This document shows positions 35,801 through 43,264 of a DNA stretch of 47,884 bases, piece by piece; position 1 is the first letter of the stretch; every line of letters starts with the position of its first letter. The DNA is from Burkholderiales bacterium. Lineage in GTDB: Bacteria > Pseudomonadota > Gammaproteobacteria > Burkholderiales > Burkholderiaceae_C. Where the stretch lies: positions 1-47,884 of the forward strand of contig CANGHK010000040.1 of the NCBI GenBank assembly GCA_947453625.1, written 5' to 3'. The notes under the pieces are model-generated. The model was not told the DNA's origin and did no database searches. It saw nothing but the letters and a program-made list of their open reading frames with translations. A program made the translations under genes and the position numbers.

Positions 35801-38800
35801 CCACGTAGTCCCACCCGGCCAGGATGCTGAGCTGGCTCACACGGTGGTAGCCGCCATTCAGGCTGCCGCTGAAAGCGGTGCCCGCTGCGTATTGGTCACT
35901 TGCGCCGACGATGCGGCCGGTGCCCACCGGCACAAAGCCGGCCGCACCCCACACCCCGCCGTTGCCGCTGTCGGCCACGGCCCGGGCGGTGGCGCTGGCG
36001 TCGATGTTGTTCGCCAGCGTGTAGCTGCCATCGAGCTTGAGCGCCATCAACTGCAGTCCCACCGCGTCGCCGATGTCGCTGCGCCAGGTGCCGGCCAGCA
36101 TCGGCCGGGTGGCGCTGGCGCTGCTGCTGCCGCCGCCGCCCACCAGCGTGCCATCGGCGTTGACCATCACCCAGCGGTTGGCGGTGCTGCTGCCGGCGTC
36201 GCCGGCCGAGTTGGTGAAAGTGAAGCCGCTGTAGCTGTTGGCGGTGAAGGCCTGGGCGTCGCTCAGGCCGGTGCTGGTGTCGGTGGCCTCGCCCAGCAAC
36301 GTTCCCACGCCGGCCGCCTGGCCGCTGCGGGTGATGTTCCAGTAGCCGTTGGTCAGGGTCGAGCCGTTGAGCACGCCGACCAAGCCGCCAACATCGCTGC
36401 TGCCGGCGACCGCGCCGGCGGCGTAAACCCGGGTCAGCGCGCCGAGGTCGCTCTGGCCGACCAGCCCGCCAACACGGGCCGTGCCGCTGACGTTGCCAGC
36501 GGCGAAGGCGTCGGTGAGGGTTGAGGCTGCGCCGCTGGCCCAGCCAACCAGCCCACCGGCATAGCCCTGGCCGCTCACCGCGCCGGTGGCATAGCTGGCG
36601 TTGACCGCCGAGAGGCTTTGGCCGATCAATCCGCCCGCGTAGTCATCCGTCGCGCTGACCGCACCGGTGGCGAAGCTGCGGGTCACCGGGGAGTTGGTGC
36701 CGCTGTTGCCGATCAGGCCGCCGACCTGCCCGTGGCCACTGACATTGCCAATGGCATGACTCACGTTCACGCTGCTGCCGTTGTAGGTGGCGCCGATCAA
36801 CCCGCCGACGAAGTCGCCGCTGGCGGTGACGTTGCCGCTGGCATGGCTGCCATTGGCACCGCTGCCGTTCAGTGCGTCGCCGATCAGCCCGCCCACCCGA
36901 CTGGCGCCGCTGACCGCGCCGCTGGCGTCGCTGATGCCCGCGCCGCTGCCGTTGCATGCGTAGCCGATCAACCCGCCCGCCGCATCGCCACTGGCGATGA
37001 CGCTGCCGCTGGCATGGCTGTAGTTGGCGCCGCTGCCGTTCAGGCCGTAGCCGATCAGCCCGCCGACATGGTTGGCGCCGCTGACGTCGCCGCTCGCACT
37101 GCTGAAGTTGGCGTTGGCGCCGGACTCGCCGTGGCCGATCAGCCCGCCCGCATCGTCACCGCTGGCTGTCACCTTGCCGCTGGCCCGGCTGTTGCTGGCG
37201 CCGCTGCCGTTCTTTGCGTCGCCGATCAGCCCGCCCACGCGGTTGCGGCCACTGACCGCACCGCTGGCGCTGCCGTTGATCACGACCATGCCGTTGGTGC
37301 TGGCGCCAGCGTAGCCGCCGACATAGTCGACGCCGCTGACGCTGCCGCTGGCGCTGTTGCCCGAGTTGCTGCCGCTCTCCTGCTGGCCGATCAGGCCGCC
37401 GACGTAGTTGGCGGTGGAACTGACCGCACCGCTGGCGCTGCTGTTGCTGAACGATGAGCCGCCAGAACTGCGGCCGATCAGGCCGCCCACATAGTCGCCG
37501 GCGCCGCTGACCGCGCCGCTGGCGTTGCTGCGGATGATGCTGGCACCGGAGTCCTGGCCCAGATTGCCGACCAGGCCGCCCACGTAGCCGCCGCTGCCGG
37601 TGACCTGGCCGGTGGCGCTGGCACCGTCCAGGTTGCCGCCAGCATGCAGCCGGCCCGCGACGCCGCCGACCGCATTGGCGCCCGAGACCGCGCCGCTGGC
37701 CGACAGGTTGAGACCGATGCTGCCGTTGTTGTTCTGCAGGTCGCCGATCACACCGCCGACGATGTCGCCGGTGGCGCTGACGCTGCCCGAGGCCGTCAGG
37801 TTGTTGACGCCCGAGCCGTTCTTCAACACGCCGGCCACGCCGCCGACACTGCTGACGCCGCTGACCGTCACCGAACTGGTGATGTGGCTGAGGGTGCTGG
37901 TCAGCGACTCGCCGACCAAGGCGCCCACCTTGTTGGCACCGGCGACACTGCCGCCGGCCAGGGTCAGGTCACGCACGCCGGAGTCGGCGGCGTTGTAGTT
38001 GAGTTGGCCGAACAAGCCGACGTTGTCGCTGGACGGTCGGTAGATCGTCAGGTCCGAGACCATGTGGCCCAAGCCGGCGAGTTTGCCGGTGAAGGCCGTG
38101 CTGCTGTCGCCCACCGGCGCAAAGCCAGCACCGCTGTTCCAACTGGCCGTGCTGCTGGCGTCGATGTCCGCGCCCAGCGCGTAGTTGCCGCTCAGATTGC
38201 CGGCCAGGCCCTGCAGGTCGGCGCCGGTGCTGCTGCCTGCCGCGCCCAGGCGGGTGATCACGGTGTAGGCGATGACACTGCCGTCGCTGCCCAGTTTCGT
38301 GCTGAAGTTGTTGCCCGCCGGCAGCGTGACCGGGGCGTTGACGCTGTACTTGGCCGCGTTGCCGCTGGCCACCGCGCCCTGGCCGTACTGCAGCGACAGG
38401 CTGGCCGTGCCAGTGCCGGTCAGCGCGGCATTCAGGCTGATGTTGGCCTCGGCGTTGAGCGTCAACTGGTTGGCGCCCCAGGCCACCGTGTCGTTGATGT
38501 TGACGTTGCCAGCGCTGCCGCTGGCGCCATTGCTGCTCTGGACCGTGAAGTTGCCACCGGCCAGCGCCGAGGCCACCGCCGCGCCAGTCATGTCGCCACC
38601 ACTGGCCGAGACGGTGAAGTCGGTCGGATCGATCAGCCAGGTACCGGCCCGGCCTTGCGGCGCCGCGGTGGTGACGCGCGCGCTGTCGGCCACGCTCACC
38701 TTGGCGGCCGAGGTCTCGATGAAACCGCCGTTCGCGCCGTCGTGTGCCGACGCGTCCAGCCGGCCATCCACCCTTGTGCTGCCCGCAGCCATGCCGCCCA

Positions 38801-39740
38801 GCAGCACGATGCGGCCCTCATGCTGCTCCACCGTGCGGGCCTCGACCACGCCGGTGTTGCTGACCACGCTGGCCAGCACCGTGTTACGCGCGCCTGCGCT
38901 CATCAGCACCTGACCGCCGTCCGCGCGCAGCAGGCCGCCGTTCTCAGTCAGTGCGCCCAGCAGGTTCTCGTCGATGCGCAGGTTCAACAGGCGACTGCCG
39001 TCGAAGCTCAGCGTGACCGCGCTGCCCGCGCCCAGCGCCACCGTGCCCAACCGGACCTTGATGCTGCCCTGGTTGCTCACCTGGTGGCCCAGCAGCGCAA
39101 CGCTGCCGCCGTCGGCTGCGGTGATCTGCCCCAAGTTGAGCACCCCGGCGCGGCTGTCCCCGGCAAAGCGCCGGCTGTTGCCGTTCAGCGCGCCGTCGAT
39201 GCTGTCCAGCGTGCTGGCCACCAGCCCGCCGACGTTGACCTGCGCGTCGCGGCCGAACAGGACGCCGTTCGGGTTGATCAGCCAGACCTGGCCGTTGGCG
39301 TTGATGCGGCCCTGTATCTGGCTGCCGTTGACGTCGGCGATGCGGTTGACCGCGATCGCCTGGCTAGTCGGCTGGACGAAGTTGACGGTCTCGGTAGCGC
39401 CGAGGTTGAAGCTCTGCCAGTTGATCACCAGGTTCGGGCTGGTCTGCGTCACCGTGGTGGTCGCCACAGCTCTGACCAGCGTGGCGCTACCCGCGGCCAC
39501 CTGGCCGCCGGTGGGCAGGGCCTGGAGGGTGGGTGCGAAGGCCAGCATCAGCGACAGCGTCAGCCAGGCCGGCGCCGGCCCCGCTGTCGACAGCCCCAAT
39601 CCATCGCCGGCCTGGCGCCCCACCCGCACCCGCGCGGCGGGCCCTGCCGACGCCGGCTTGCCGCGGCTGTTGGTGTTCTCGGCGACAGCGACGAAGGTGC
39701 AACTGCAGACGTTCCAGATCGAGCGGTGGATGTGGTTCAT
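32880..39740 (-). CDS. TpsA filamentous-haemagglutinin-like adhesin
   Basis: The 2286-residue exoprotein starts with an extended signal peptide region (MNHIHRSIWNVCSCTFVAVAE). ATG 39740 has AGGGA eight to nine bases upstream. The TPS secretion domain follows (about 75-330; NPNGVLFG at 156-163, with SFNLGATETVNFVQP before it). Next come beta-helix sequence, a large array of GLUG-type repeats (about 550-1135), a second GLUG block (about 1265-1500), five YDG repeats of 91 residues (about 1635-2090) and an MBG-like domain. A low-complexity Ser/Thr/Gly tail (about 2190-2260) and a hydrophobic end complete it. It lacks any recognised C-terminal toxin or nuclease domain, so adhesion or biofilm matrix is more likely than contact-dependent inhibition. 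Exported by the adjacent TpsB. Confidence 0.92.
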   Translation of the reverse strand: MNHIHRSIWNVCSCTFVAVAENTNSRGKPASAGPAARVRVGRQAGDGLGLSTAGPAPAWLTLSLMLAFAPTLQALPTGGQVAAGSATLVRAVATTTVTQTSPNLVINWQSFNLGATETVNFVQPTSQAIAVNRIADVNGSQIQGRINANGQVWLINPNGVLFGRDAQVNVGGLVASTLDSIDGALNGNSRRFAGDSRAGVLNLGQITAADGGSVALLGHQVSNQGSIKVRLGTVALGAGSAVTLSFDGSRLLNLRIDENLLGALTENGGLLRADGGQVLMSAGARNTVLASVVSNTGVVEARTVEQHEGRIVLLGGMAAGSTRVDGRLDASAHDGANGGFIETSAAKVSVADSARVTTAAPQGRAGTWLIDPTDFTVSASGGDMTGAAVASALAGGNFTVQSSNGASGSAGNVNINDTVAWGANQLTLNAEANISLNAALTGTGTASLSLQYGQGAVASGNAAKYSVNAPVTLPAGNNFSTKLGSDGSVIAYTVITRLGAAGSSTGADLQGLAGNLSGNYALGADIDASSTASWNSGAGFAPVGDSSTAFTGKLAGLGHMVSDLTIYRPSSDNVGLFGQLNYNAADSGVRDLTLAGGSVAGANKVGALVGESLTSTLSHITSSVTVSGVSSVGGVAGVLKNGSGVNNLTASGSVSATGDIVGGVIGDLQNNNGSIGLNLSASGAVSGANAVGGVAGRLHAGGNLDGASATGQVTGSGGYVGGLVGNLGQDSGASIIRSNASGAVSGAGDYVGGLIGRSSGGSSFSNSSASGAVSSTANYVGGLIGQQESGSNSGNSASGSVSGVDYVGGYAGASTNGMVVINGSASGAVSGRNRVGGLIGDAKNGSGASNSRASGKVTASGDDAGGLIGHGESGANANFSSASGDVSGANHVGGLIGYGLNGSGANYSHASGSVIASGDAAGGLIGYACNGSGAGISDASGAVSGASRVGGLIGDALNGSGANGSHASGNVTASGDFVGGLIGATYNGSSVNVSHAIGNVSGHGQVGGLIGNSGTNSPVTRSFATGAVSATDDYAGGLIGQSLSAVNASYATGAVSGQGYAGGLVGWASGAASTLTDAFAAGNVSGTARVGGLVGQSDLGALTRVYAAGAVAGSSDVGGLVGVLNGSTLTNGYWNITRSGQAAGVGTLLGEATDTSTGLSDAQAFTANSYSGFTFTNSAGDAGSSTANRWVMVNADGTLVGGGGSSSASATRPMLAGTWRSDIGDAVGLQLMALKLDGSYTLANNIDASATARAVADSGNGGVWGAAGFVPVGTGRIVGASDQYAAGTAFSGSLNGGYHRVSQLSILAGWDYVGLFGVLAGGGSVSAIALIDATVVRGVPAAPLNSNADYPLVGALVGLNQGAVSDALATGIVSSAGAGANIGGLVGWQTGNGSVTRSMAAVNVQATASANAGLWMGGLVGTQQSPNSSITDSYATGSVSSAVIGSDSAVGGLVGYNMGSVNRSYATGAISAGASGLAGHAALVGVNSGGTVFDSVASGLVLGVAGTGSGNRSAAAMKQAATFSGLDFSNTWVISEGHTTPLLRNWLTPLTVNIANGSGPLTKVYDASTAFSGPTVSGYSLASVDTSLVLGSPGMLGSKNAGVQTLSADLYSTQLGYLISTSTTGASTVTVTPATLAVTGVSATSRTYDATTVATLTGTAAVSPLGLVPDDVGVTTTSSATGLFADKNVGTAKSVTVAGFSLTGADAGNYNVAQPIGLSADITRATLAVNGVTAVGKTYDAARSASLTGIAAVSPLGLVPDDVGVTATASATGLFVDKNVGTAKAVTVTGFSLTGADAGNYTVAQPTGLSADITRATLAVTGVTAVGKTYDATAAATLTGTAAVAPLGIVPDDVGVTTTASATGLFVDKNVGTAKAVTVTGFSLTGVDAGNYSVAQPTGVSADITRATLAVTGVSAVGKTYDTTRAASLTGTAAVAPLGIVPDAVGVTATASATGLFASKNVGIEKSVTVTGFSLTGADAGNYTVAQPTGLSADITRATLAVNGVTAVGKTYDATRSASLTGIAEVAPLGLAPDDVGVTATANAAGLFVDKNVGTAKSVTVTGFSLTGADAGNYTVVQPTGVIADVTAATLRYEATPLSVTGGQPLVGLAGTVTGLLGADSLVSATSGTAIWSTTALSSSVPGNYPLTGDGLSATNYRFVQAAANAAALTLKPGSLPQTVSGATSSLAVTVSANQAFNTATLPNLPPSSASALALDSSPTPLPGAIPSTGTESTAGTSGSTSGSTTTSAITAISAGSLSIGGGSGRVQLLNGGLRLPSALADGASN
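33478..34842 (-). repeat. Five tandem 273-bp YDG-domain repeats inside tpsA
   Basis: The unit recurs with an exact 273-base period: the GGTGATGTCGGCGCTCA block occurs at 33751-, 34024-, 34297- and 34570-, with a diverged form near 33478. Each unit encodes 91 residues containing KTYDA or a variant, LTGTAAV, PDDVGVT, ADKNVGTAKSVTV and GADAGNY. No unit differs in length. Sequence identity is high between middle units, suggesting recent expansion or gene conversion and possible copy-number variation between strains. Confidence 0.92.
36340..38050 (-). repeat. GLUG-type degenerate repeats inside tpsA
   Basis: About 18-20 imperfect units of roughly 27-34 codons share the pattern (Y/D/H)VGGLIG followed by about ten variable residues and ASGxVS. 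They encode the parallel-strand repeats of GLUG-motif adhesins. Units differ in length and in the variable block (SSGGSSFSNS, QESGSNSGN, DAKNGSGASNS, for example). Confidence 0.8.
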
Positions 39741-39959
39741 GGTGTAGTTCCCTGGGATCTTTGTGGGCTGTTCTTGAATCAAGCGGGCGCCGGACGGACC
39801 CGGCTCAGCAATAGCTGCGGCTTGCAGCCATAAGCGGGTCAAGGCGTCGGGCGCCGAGGTCAGCACGGCATGGGTTGGCGCTGCGCGAGCGCAGCATTGG
39901 CGGCGGGCGGCTGGGGTGCGGACGGAATCGCTGAACGCCAAGCGTCAGTCGACGTGTTC

Positions 39960-40066
39960 AGTCAGATAACCGAAGCCACAGCGAGTTCTGATTTATAAAA
40001 ACGATAAAGTTATCAAAATGCATTATCAATGTATTTTGACTGTTTTTTGCATTTTTATATAAAAAT
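39960..40066 (-). promoter_or_regulatory. AT-rich promoter region upstream of tpsA
   Basis: In an otherwise GC-rich window this block is strongly AT-rich. It contains TTGATAA and TTTTGATAA runs and a TATAAA on the minus strand, arms GATAA/TTATC two bases apart at 40003-40014, and a perfect 16-base palindrome at 40051-40066 (ATTTTTATATAAAAAT). It lies 220-330 bases upstream of the tpsA start and is a good candidate for the tpsA promoter with a long leader. AT-rich DNA of this kind is a typical target for H-NS/MvaT-like silencers. Exact -35/-10 positions are uncertain. Confidence 0.55.
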
Positions 40067-40382
40067 GGCGTTCATCCTCAACGGTGGTCTGCCCTGGCGC
40101 TGCGCCCGACATCGGCGGGGCCAGGCACAGCGTCGCGGCCTGAAAACCGCCTTCATCGCTTGTGGCTGTTTTATGGGTCTACCGCTGTTTGATGAAGTTG
40201 CAGGCCAGAGACGCGCAGAACCCGCGCTCGGCAACCGGATCACGTCCTGCAGCTTCGACAACTGCGTTATCGGCCGGCCCAGTCATCAGAGGTCCTGGGG
40301 CGGCAGCCAGACCACGCGCGGCGGACGCATTGACACATGCTGCCCACACTCATGCGCCAGCGCCGCTGCTGCGCAATCCGGC
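40067..40382. other. Intergenic stretch between tpsA promoter and DMT exporter
   Basis: About 315 bases with no recognizable gene; short frames here have no family character. It ends exactly where the direct repeat with 29.81 kb begins (CCGGCCGGCGCGCTCA), so it is the right-hand edge of the adhesin insert. Confidence 0.4.
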
Positions 40383-40396
40383 CCCGGCCGGCGCGC

Positions 40397-41368
40397 TCAA
40401 TGAACCTGCGCCGCCGCCTCCGGCAGCGGCTCGGGCCGGATGCGCAGCGCCCAGCTGACGCCGGCGATCAGCAGCAACACGCCGATGCCGGTCAGCAGCG
40501 GCGGCGCGGTGCCGCGCAGCAGCAGCGCATAGCCCAGCGCCGACAGGGTCTCGAAGACGATCAGCTGGCCCACCAGCGCGGTCGGCAGGCGCTGGCTGGC
40601 CTCGTTCCAGCACAGCGTGCCCAGCCAGCTGGCGAACAGGCCGATGGCCAGCATCAGGCCGACATAGACCGCCGGGCGCGGCCCCAGCGGCAGCACCAGC
40701 GCGCTGCCGCTGGCCGCGCTCCAGGCCCAGAAGCCGGCAAAACCGGCCAGCGCCAGCGGCAGCGTGGCCACGCCCTGGGCGGTGGCCCAGGCGCGCGGGC
40801 TGCGGTCGGGGTGGGCGCGCAGCCAGTCGGCATTGCGGATGGGGTACCAGGTCCAGCAGGCCACCGCGCCCAGCGCCAGCAGGCCGCCGATGGCGTAGGC
40901 CGCCGGGTCGGCCTGGGGGTCGGCGCGCAGGTGGTCGAGCTCGACCTGGTTGACGCAGGCGATGCCGGCGGCGATCAGCGCCAGCGACGGCGCCAGCCGG
41001 CGCCAGGGCAGGCGGCCGTCACGGCCCGCGTCGCGCAGCGTGCTGGTGATCGCGATCACCACCGGCAAGGTGCCGATGATCATCGTCGGCAGCGGCCCGC
41101 CGGCCCGGCTGATCGCGCTGGCCAGAAACAGGTAGTAGACGATGTTGCCCACCAGCCCGAGCTTGAGTGCCTCGAGCCAGTCGGCGCGGCTGAGCTGGGC
41201 CAGGCGGGCGCGGTCCAGCGCTGCCAGCGGCAACGCGATCAGACCGAACGCGATGTAGCGGCCGAAGGACTGCATCGCCGCCGGGTAGTCGGGCAGCAGC
41301 AGCGGGGCGATGAAGACCAGGCCCCACATCAGGCCGGCGGCCAGCGCGAACAGGGTGCCGGTCAGCAT
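40397..41368 (-). CDS. EamA/DMT-family exporter (intact copy of the duplicated gene)
   Basis: The 323-residue protein has ten predicted helices in two EamA halves, starting MLTGTLFALAAGLMWGLVFIAP. The second half shows CWTWYPIRNADWL and VGQLIVFETLSALGYALLL. The substrate is unknown. It ends the minus-strand operon that begins with the UraD-AllC gene, starting 52 bases after the aldolase-fold gene. A decayed direct copy lies at 29.82-30.49 kb on the far side of the adhesin genes; this copy has no nonsense codon or deletion and is presumably functional. Confidence 0.88.
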   Translation of the reverse strand: MLTGTLFALAAGLMWGLVFIAPLLLPDYPAAMQSFGRYIAFGLIALPLAALDRARLAQLSRADWLEALKLGLVGNIVYYLFLASAISRAGGPLPTMIIGTLPVVIAITSTLRDAGRDGRLPWRRLAPSLALIAAGIACVNQVELDHLRADPQADPAAYAIGGLLALGAVACWTWYPIRNADWLRAHPDRSPRAWATAQGVATLPLALAGFAGFWAWSAASGSALVLPLGPRPAVYVGLMLAIGLFASWLGTLCWNEASQRLPTALVGQLIVFETLSALGYALLLRGTAPPLLTGIGVLLLIAGVSWALRIRPEPLPEAAAQVH

Positions 41369-41420
41369 GCGGGCGGGCTCAGCACGGACCCGTCCCGGGC
41401 GGCAACGCCCGGGGCCGGCA

Positions 41421-42164
41421 TCAGGCCAGCGTGCGCCGCAGCGCCTCGAAGAACAGTTCGGCCTGCAGCCGCTCCTGCAGGCTCTGCCGCGCCACCCGCT
41501 CGGCCAGCTCAGCGCGCACCGGCCTCAGCGCGCGGCCGCTGGACTGGGCCAGCACCTGCGCCTGGCAGGCGCGCTCCAGAAAGTACAGGTCGTCGTAGGC
41601 GTGGTCCAGCCGCGCGCCGCAGACCACCACGCCGTGGTTGGCCAGGAACACCACCTCGGCGTCGCCCATCGCCCGCGCGATGCGTTCGCCCTCGCTCGCG
41701 TCCAGCGCCAGGCCGTTGTAGTCGGCGTCCACCGCCACCCGGCCGTGGAAACGCATCGCGTTCTGCGACAGCCGGGTGTCGAGCGCGCGGTCCTCGGTCA
41801 GCGTTAGCGCGGTGGCGTAAGGCATGTGGGTGTGCAGCACGCAGGCCTGGCCGGTGATGCGGTGGACGGCGGCGTGGATGAACATCGCGGTCGACTCCAC
41901 CGGATGGCGGCCGGCAAGCCGGCGGCCCTCGGTGTCGACCAGCACGATGTCGTCGGCCCGCACCTCCCCCCACAGCAGGCCGCGCGGGTTCAGCAGGAAG
42001 GCGTCGTCACGGCCGGGCAAGGCCACGCTGAAGTGGTTGCACACGCCCTCGCCCAGGCCGTGGTGGGCGGCCGCGCGCAGCGCCAGCGCCAGGTCGGCTC
42101 GCAGCGCGGCCACGGCCGGGGTGTCGAACAGAGCGGTGGCGGTGGTGGCAGCGCGGGAGGTCAT
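41421..42164 (-). CDS. Class II aldolase/adducin-family protein
   Basis: The 247-residue protein has the zinc-dependent class II aldolase/adducin fold: a helix-rich N terminus, GVCNHFSVALPG, then the metal-binding HTHMPYA and ANHGVVV motifs. Family members cleave phosphorylated or free sugars, or decarboxylate related acids. This one belongs to the non-fuculose branch seen with varied catabolic operons. The ATG at 42164 is preferred by family N termini; a TTG at 42203 would overlap the upstream stop. The substrate is unknown. Confidence 0.85.
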   Translation of the reverse strand: MTSRAATTATALFDTPAVAALRADLALALRAAAHHGLGEGVCNHFSVALPGRDDAFLLNPRGLLWGEVRADDIVLVDTEGRRLAGRHPVESTAMFIHAAVHRITGQACVLHTHMPYATALTLTEDRALDTRLSQNAMRFHGRVAVDADYNGLALDASEGERIARAMGDAEVVFLANHGVVVCGARLDHAYDDLYFLERACQAQVLAQSSGRALRPVRAELAERVARQSLQERLQAELFFEALRRTLA

Positions 42165-42199
42165 GGGATGGGCAATGGCTGGCGAGCGGTGGGAAAGAA

Positions 42200-43204
42200 T
42201 CAATCGACCTGCGCCGGCGCGCCGCGCAACAGGGGACTGACCGGACTGGCCGGGCTGGGCGGGCGGGTGGCGAACTGGGCCATCGCGACACCGGACAGGG
42301 TCAGCGCGGCGCCGCCGAGCTTGACGGCGGTGAAGCGTTCACCGGTCAGCCACCAGGCGGCCAGGCCGGCCGCCAGCGGCATCAGGTACTGCAGCGGCGC
42401 GGTGCGGCCGACGCCGCGCCGCTCGTTGACCCAACCCCAGACCAGCCAGCCCAGAAAGGCCGAGACCAGCGACGCCCACAGCAGCAAGCCCCAATGCGAC
42501 CAACCGAGCTGAGCCCAGGGCGCCGTCCAGGCCACCGGCAAGCCCATCAACACCACCAGCGGGCTGCCGGCCAGCGTGGCGTAAGCCATCACCACGACCC
42601 CGCCATGGCGCTGGATCAGCGGCTTGGTCATCACCGTGTAGTATGAGAACAGCGAGGCCGAGAACAGCATCATCAGGTCGCCCCCGGTGGCAACCCATTG
42701 GCGGCCGGCCAGCTTGTCCGACAGGAACACCAGCACCCCCGCGCAGGCCAGCGCGACGCCGGCCACCTGGCCGCGCGACAGCCGCTCCAGCCCGGCCCAG
42801 TGCAGGATCAACAGCGTGAACACCGGCCCGCAGGCCATGATCAGCGCGCTGGAAAACGCCGTCGACCAGTGGATGCCGAAGGTCACCAGGCTGACATGCA
42901 CGGTGTGCGCCAAGACGCCGAGACCGGCGAGTTGCAGCAGGTCGCGGCGCGGCAGGCGCGGCCAGCGCCAGCCGTGGGTGTGCAGCAGCAGCAAGGCGGC
43001 GAAGCTGGGCATCAGCAGGTAGCGCGCGAACAGGAAGGCGCCCGGCGGCAGCTGCGTGAACAGGGTCTTCTGGACGACGAAGTTGATGCCCCAAACCGCC
43101 ACCACCGCCAGGCCGGCGACCAGCGCGAGTTGCTGGCCTGAGGTCTCGGGCGGCGCGGCGGCGCGGGGGGCGTTGGGCAGGGTGGGTGGTGAGAGAGGTG
43201 GCAT
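42200..43204 (-). CDS. EamA/DMT-family exporter
   Basis: The 334-residue protein has a proline-rich cytoplasmic N terminus of about 30 residues and ten predicted helices (VAVVAVWGINFVVQKTLF starts the first EamA half; LFSASLFSYYTVMTKPLI the second). It is not closely similar to the neighbouring exporter at 40.4 kb. It starts 60 bases after the acyl-CoA synthetase stop; a GTG at 43234 is an alternative start. Substrate unknown. Confidence 0.87.
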   Translation of the reverse strand: MPPLSPPTLPNAPRAAAPPETSGQQLALVAGLAVVAVWGINFVVQKTLFTQLPPGAFLFARYLLMPSFAALLLLHTHGWRWPRLPRRDLLQLAGLGVLAHTVHVSLVTFGIHWSTAFSSALIMACGPVFTLLILHWAGLERLSRGQVAGVALACAGVLVFLSDKLAGRQWVATGGDLMMLFSASLFSYYTVMTKPLIQRHGGVVVMAYATLAGSPLVVLMGLPVAWTAPWAQLGWSHWGLLLWASLVSAFLGWLVWGWVNERRGVGRTAPLQYLMPLAAGLAAWWLTGERFTAVKLGGAALTLSGVAMAQFATRPPSPASPVSPLLRGAPAQVD

Positions 43205-43264
43205 GGCGTCGCTGGCTATTTTCGTCCCTGCCACCGACGACGCCTGCCGGGACGCCCAATGGCC

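Noticed and set aside
32880-39740. Contact-dependent inhibition (CdiA) system
   Set aside because: No VENN/ELYN motif, toxin tail or immunity gene is visible; the C terminus is low complexity and hydrophobic, as in adhesins.
37644-39833. Long plus-strand frame opposite tpsA (about 730 codons)
   Set aside because: It is a low-complexity Ala/Val/Asp/Gly-rich antisense frame caused by GC-biased third positions of the repetitive adhesin gene; it has no family character or ribosome site.
40029-40403. 124-codon plus-strand frame in the tpsA upstream region
   Set aside because: It begins in the AT-rich promoter block and runs into the DMT repeat out of frame; no ribosome site or recognisable domain.
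29808-41342. Composite transposon or IS-flanked element around the adhesin locus
   Set aside because: The flanking direct repeats are a metabolite-exporter gene, not an IS; no transposase, terminal inverted repeats or target duplication was found.
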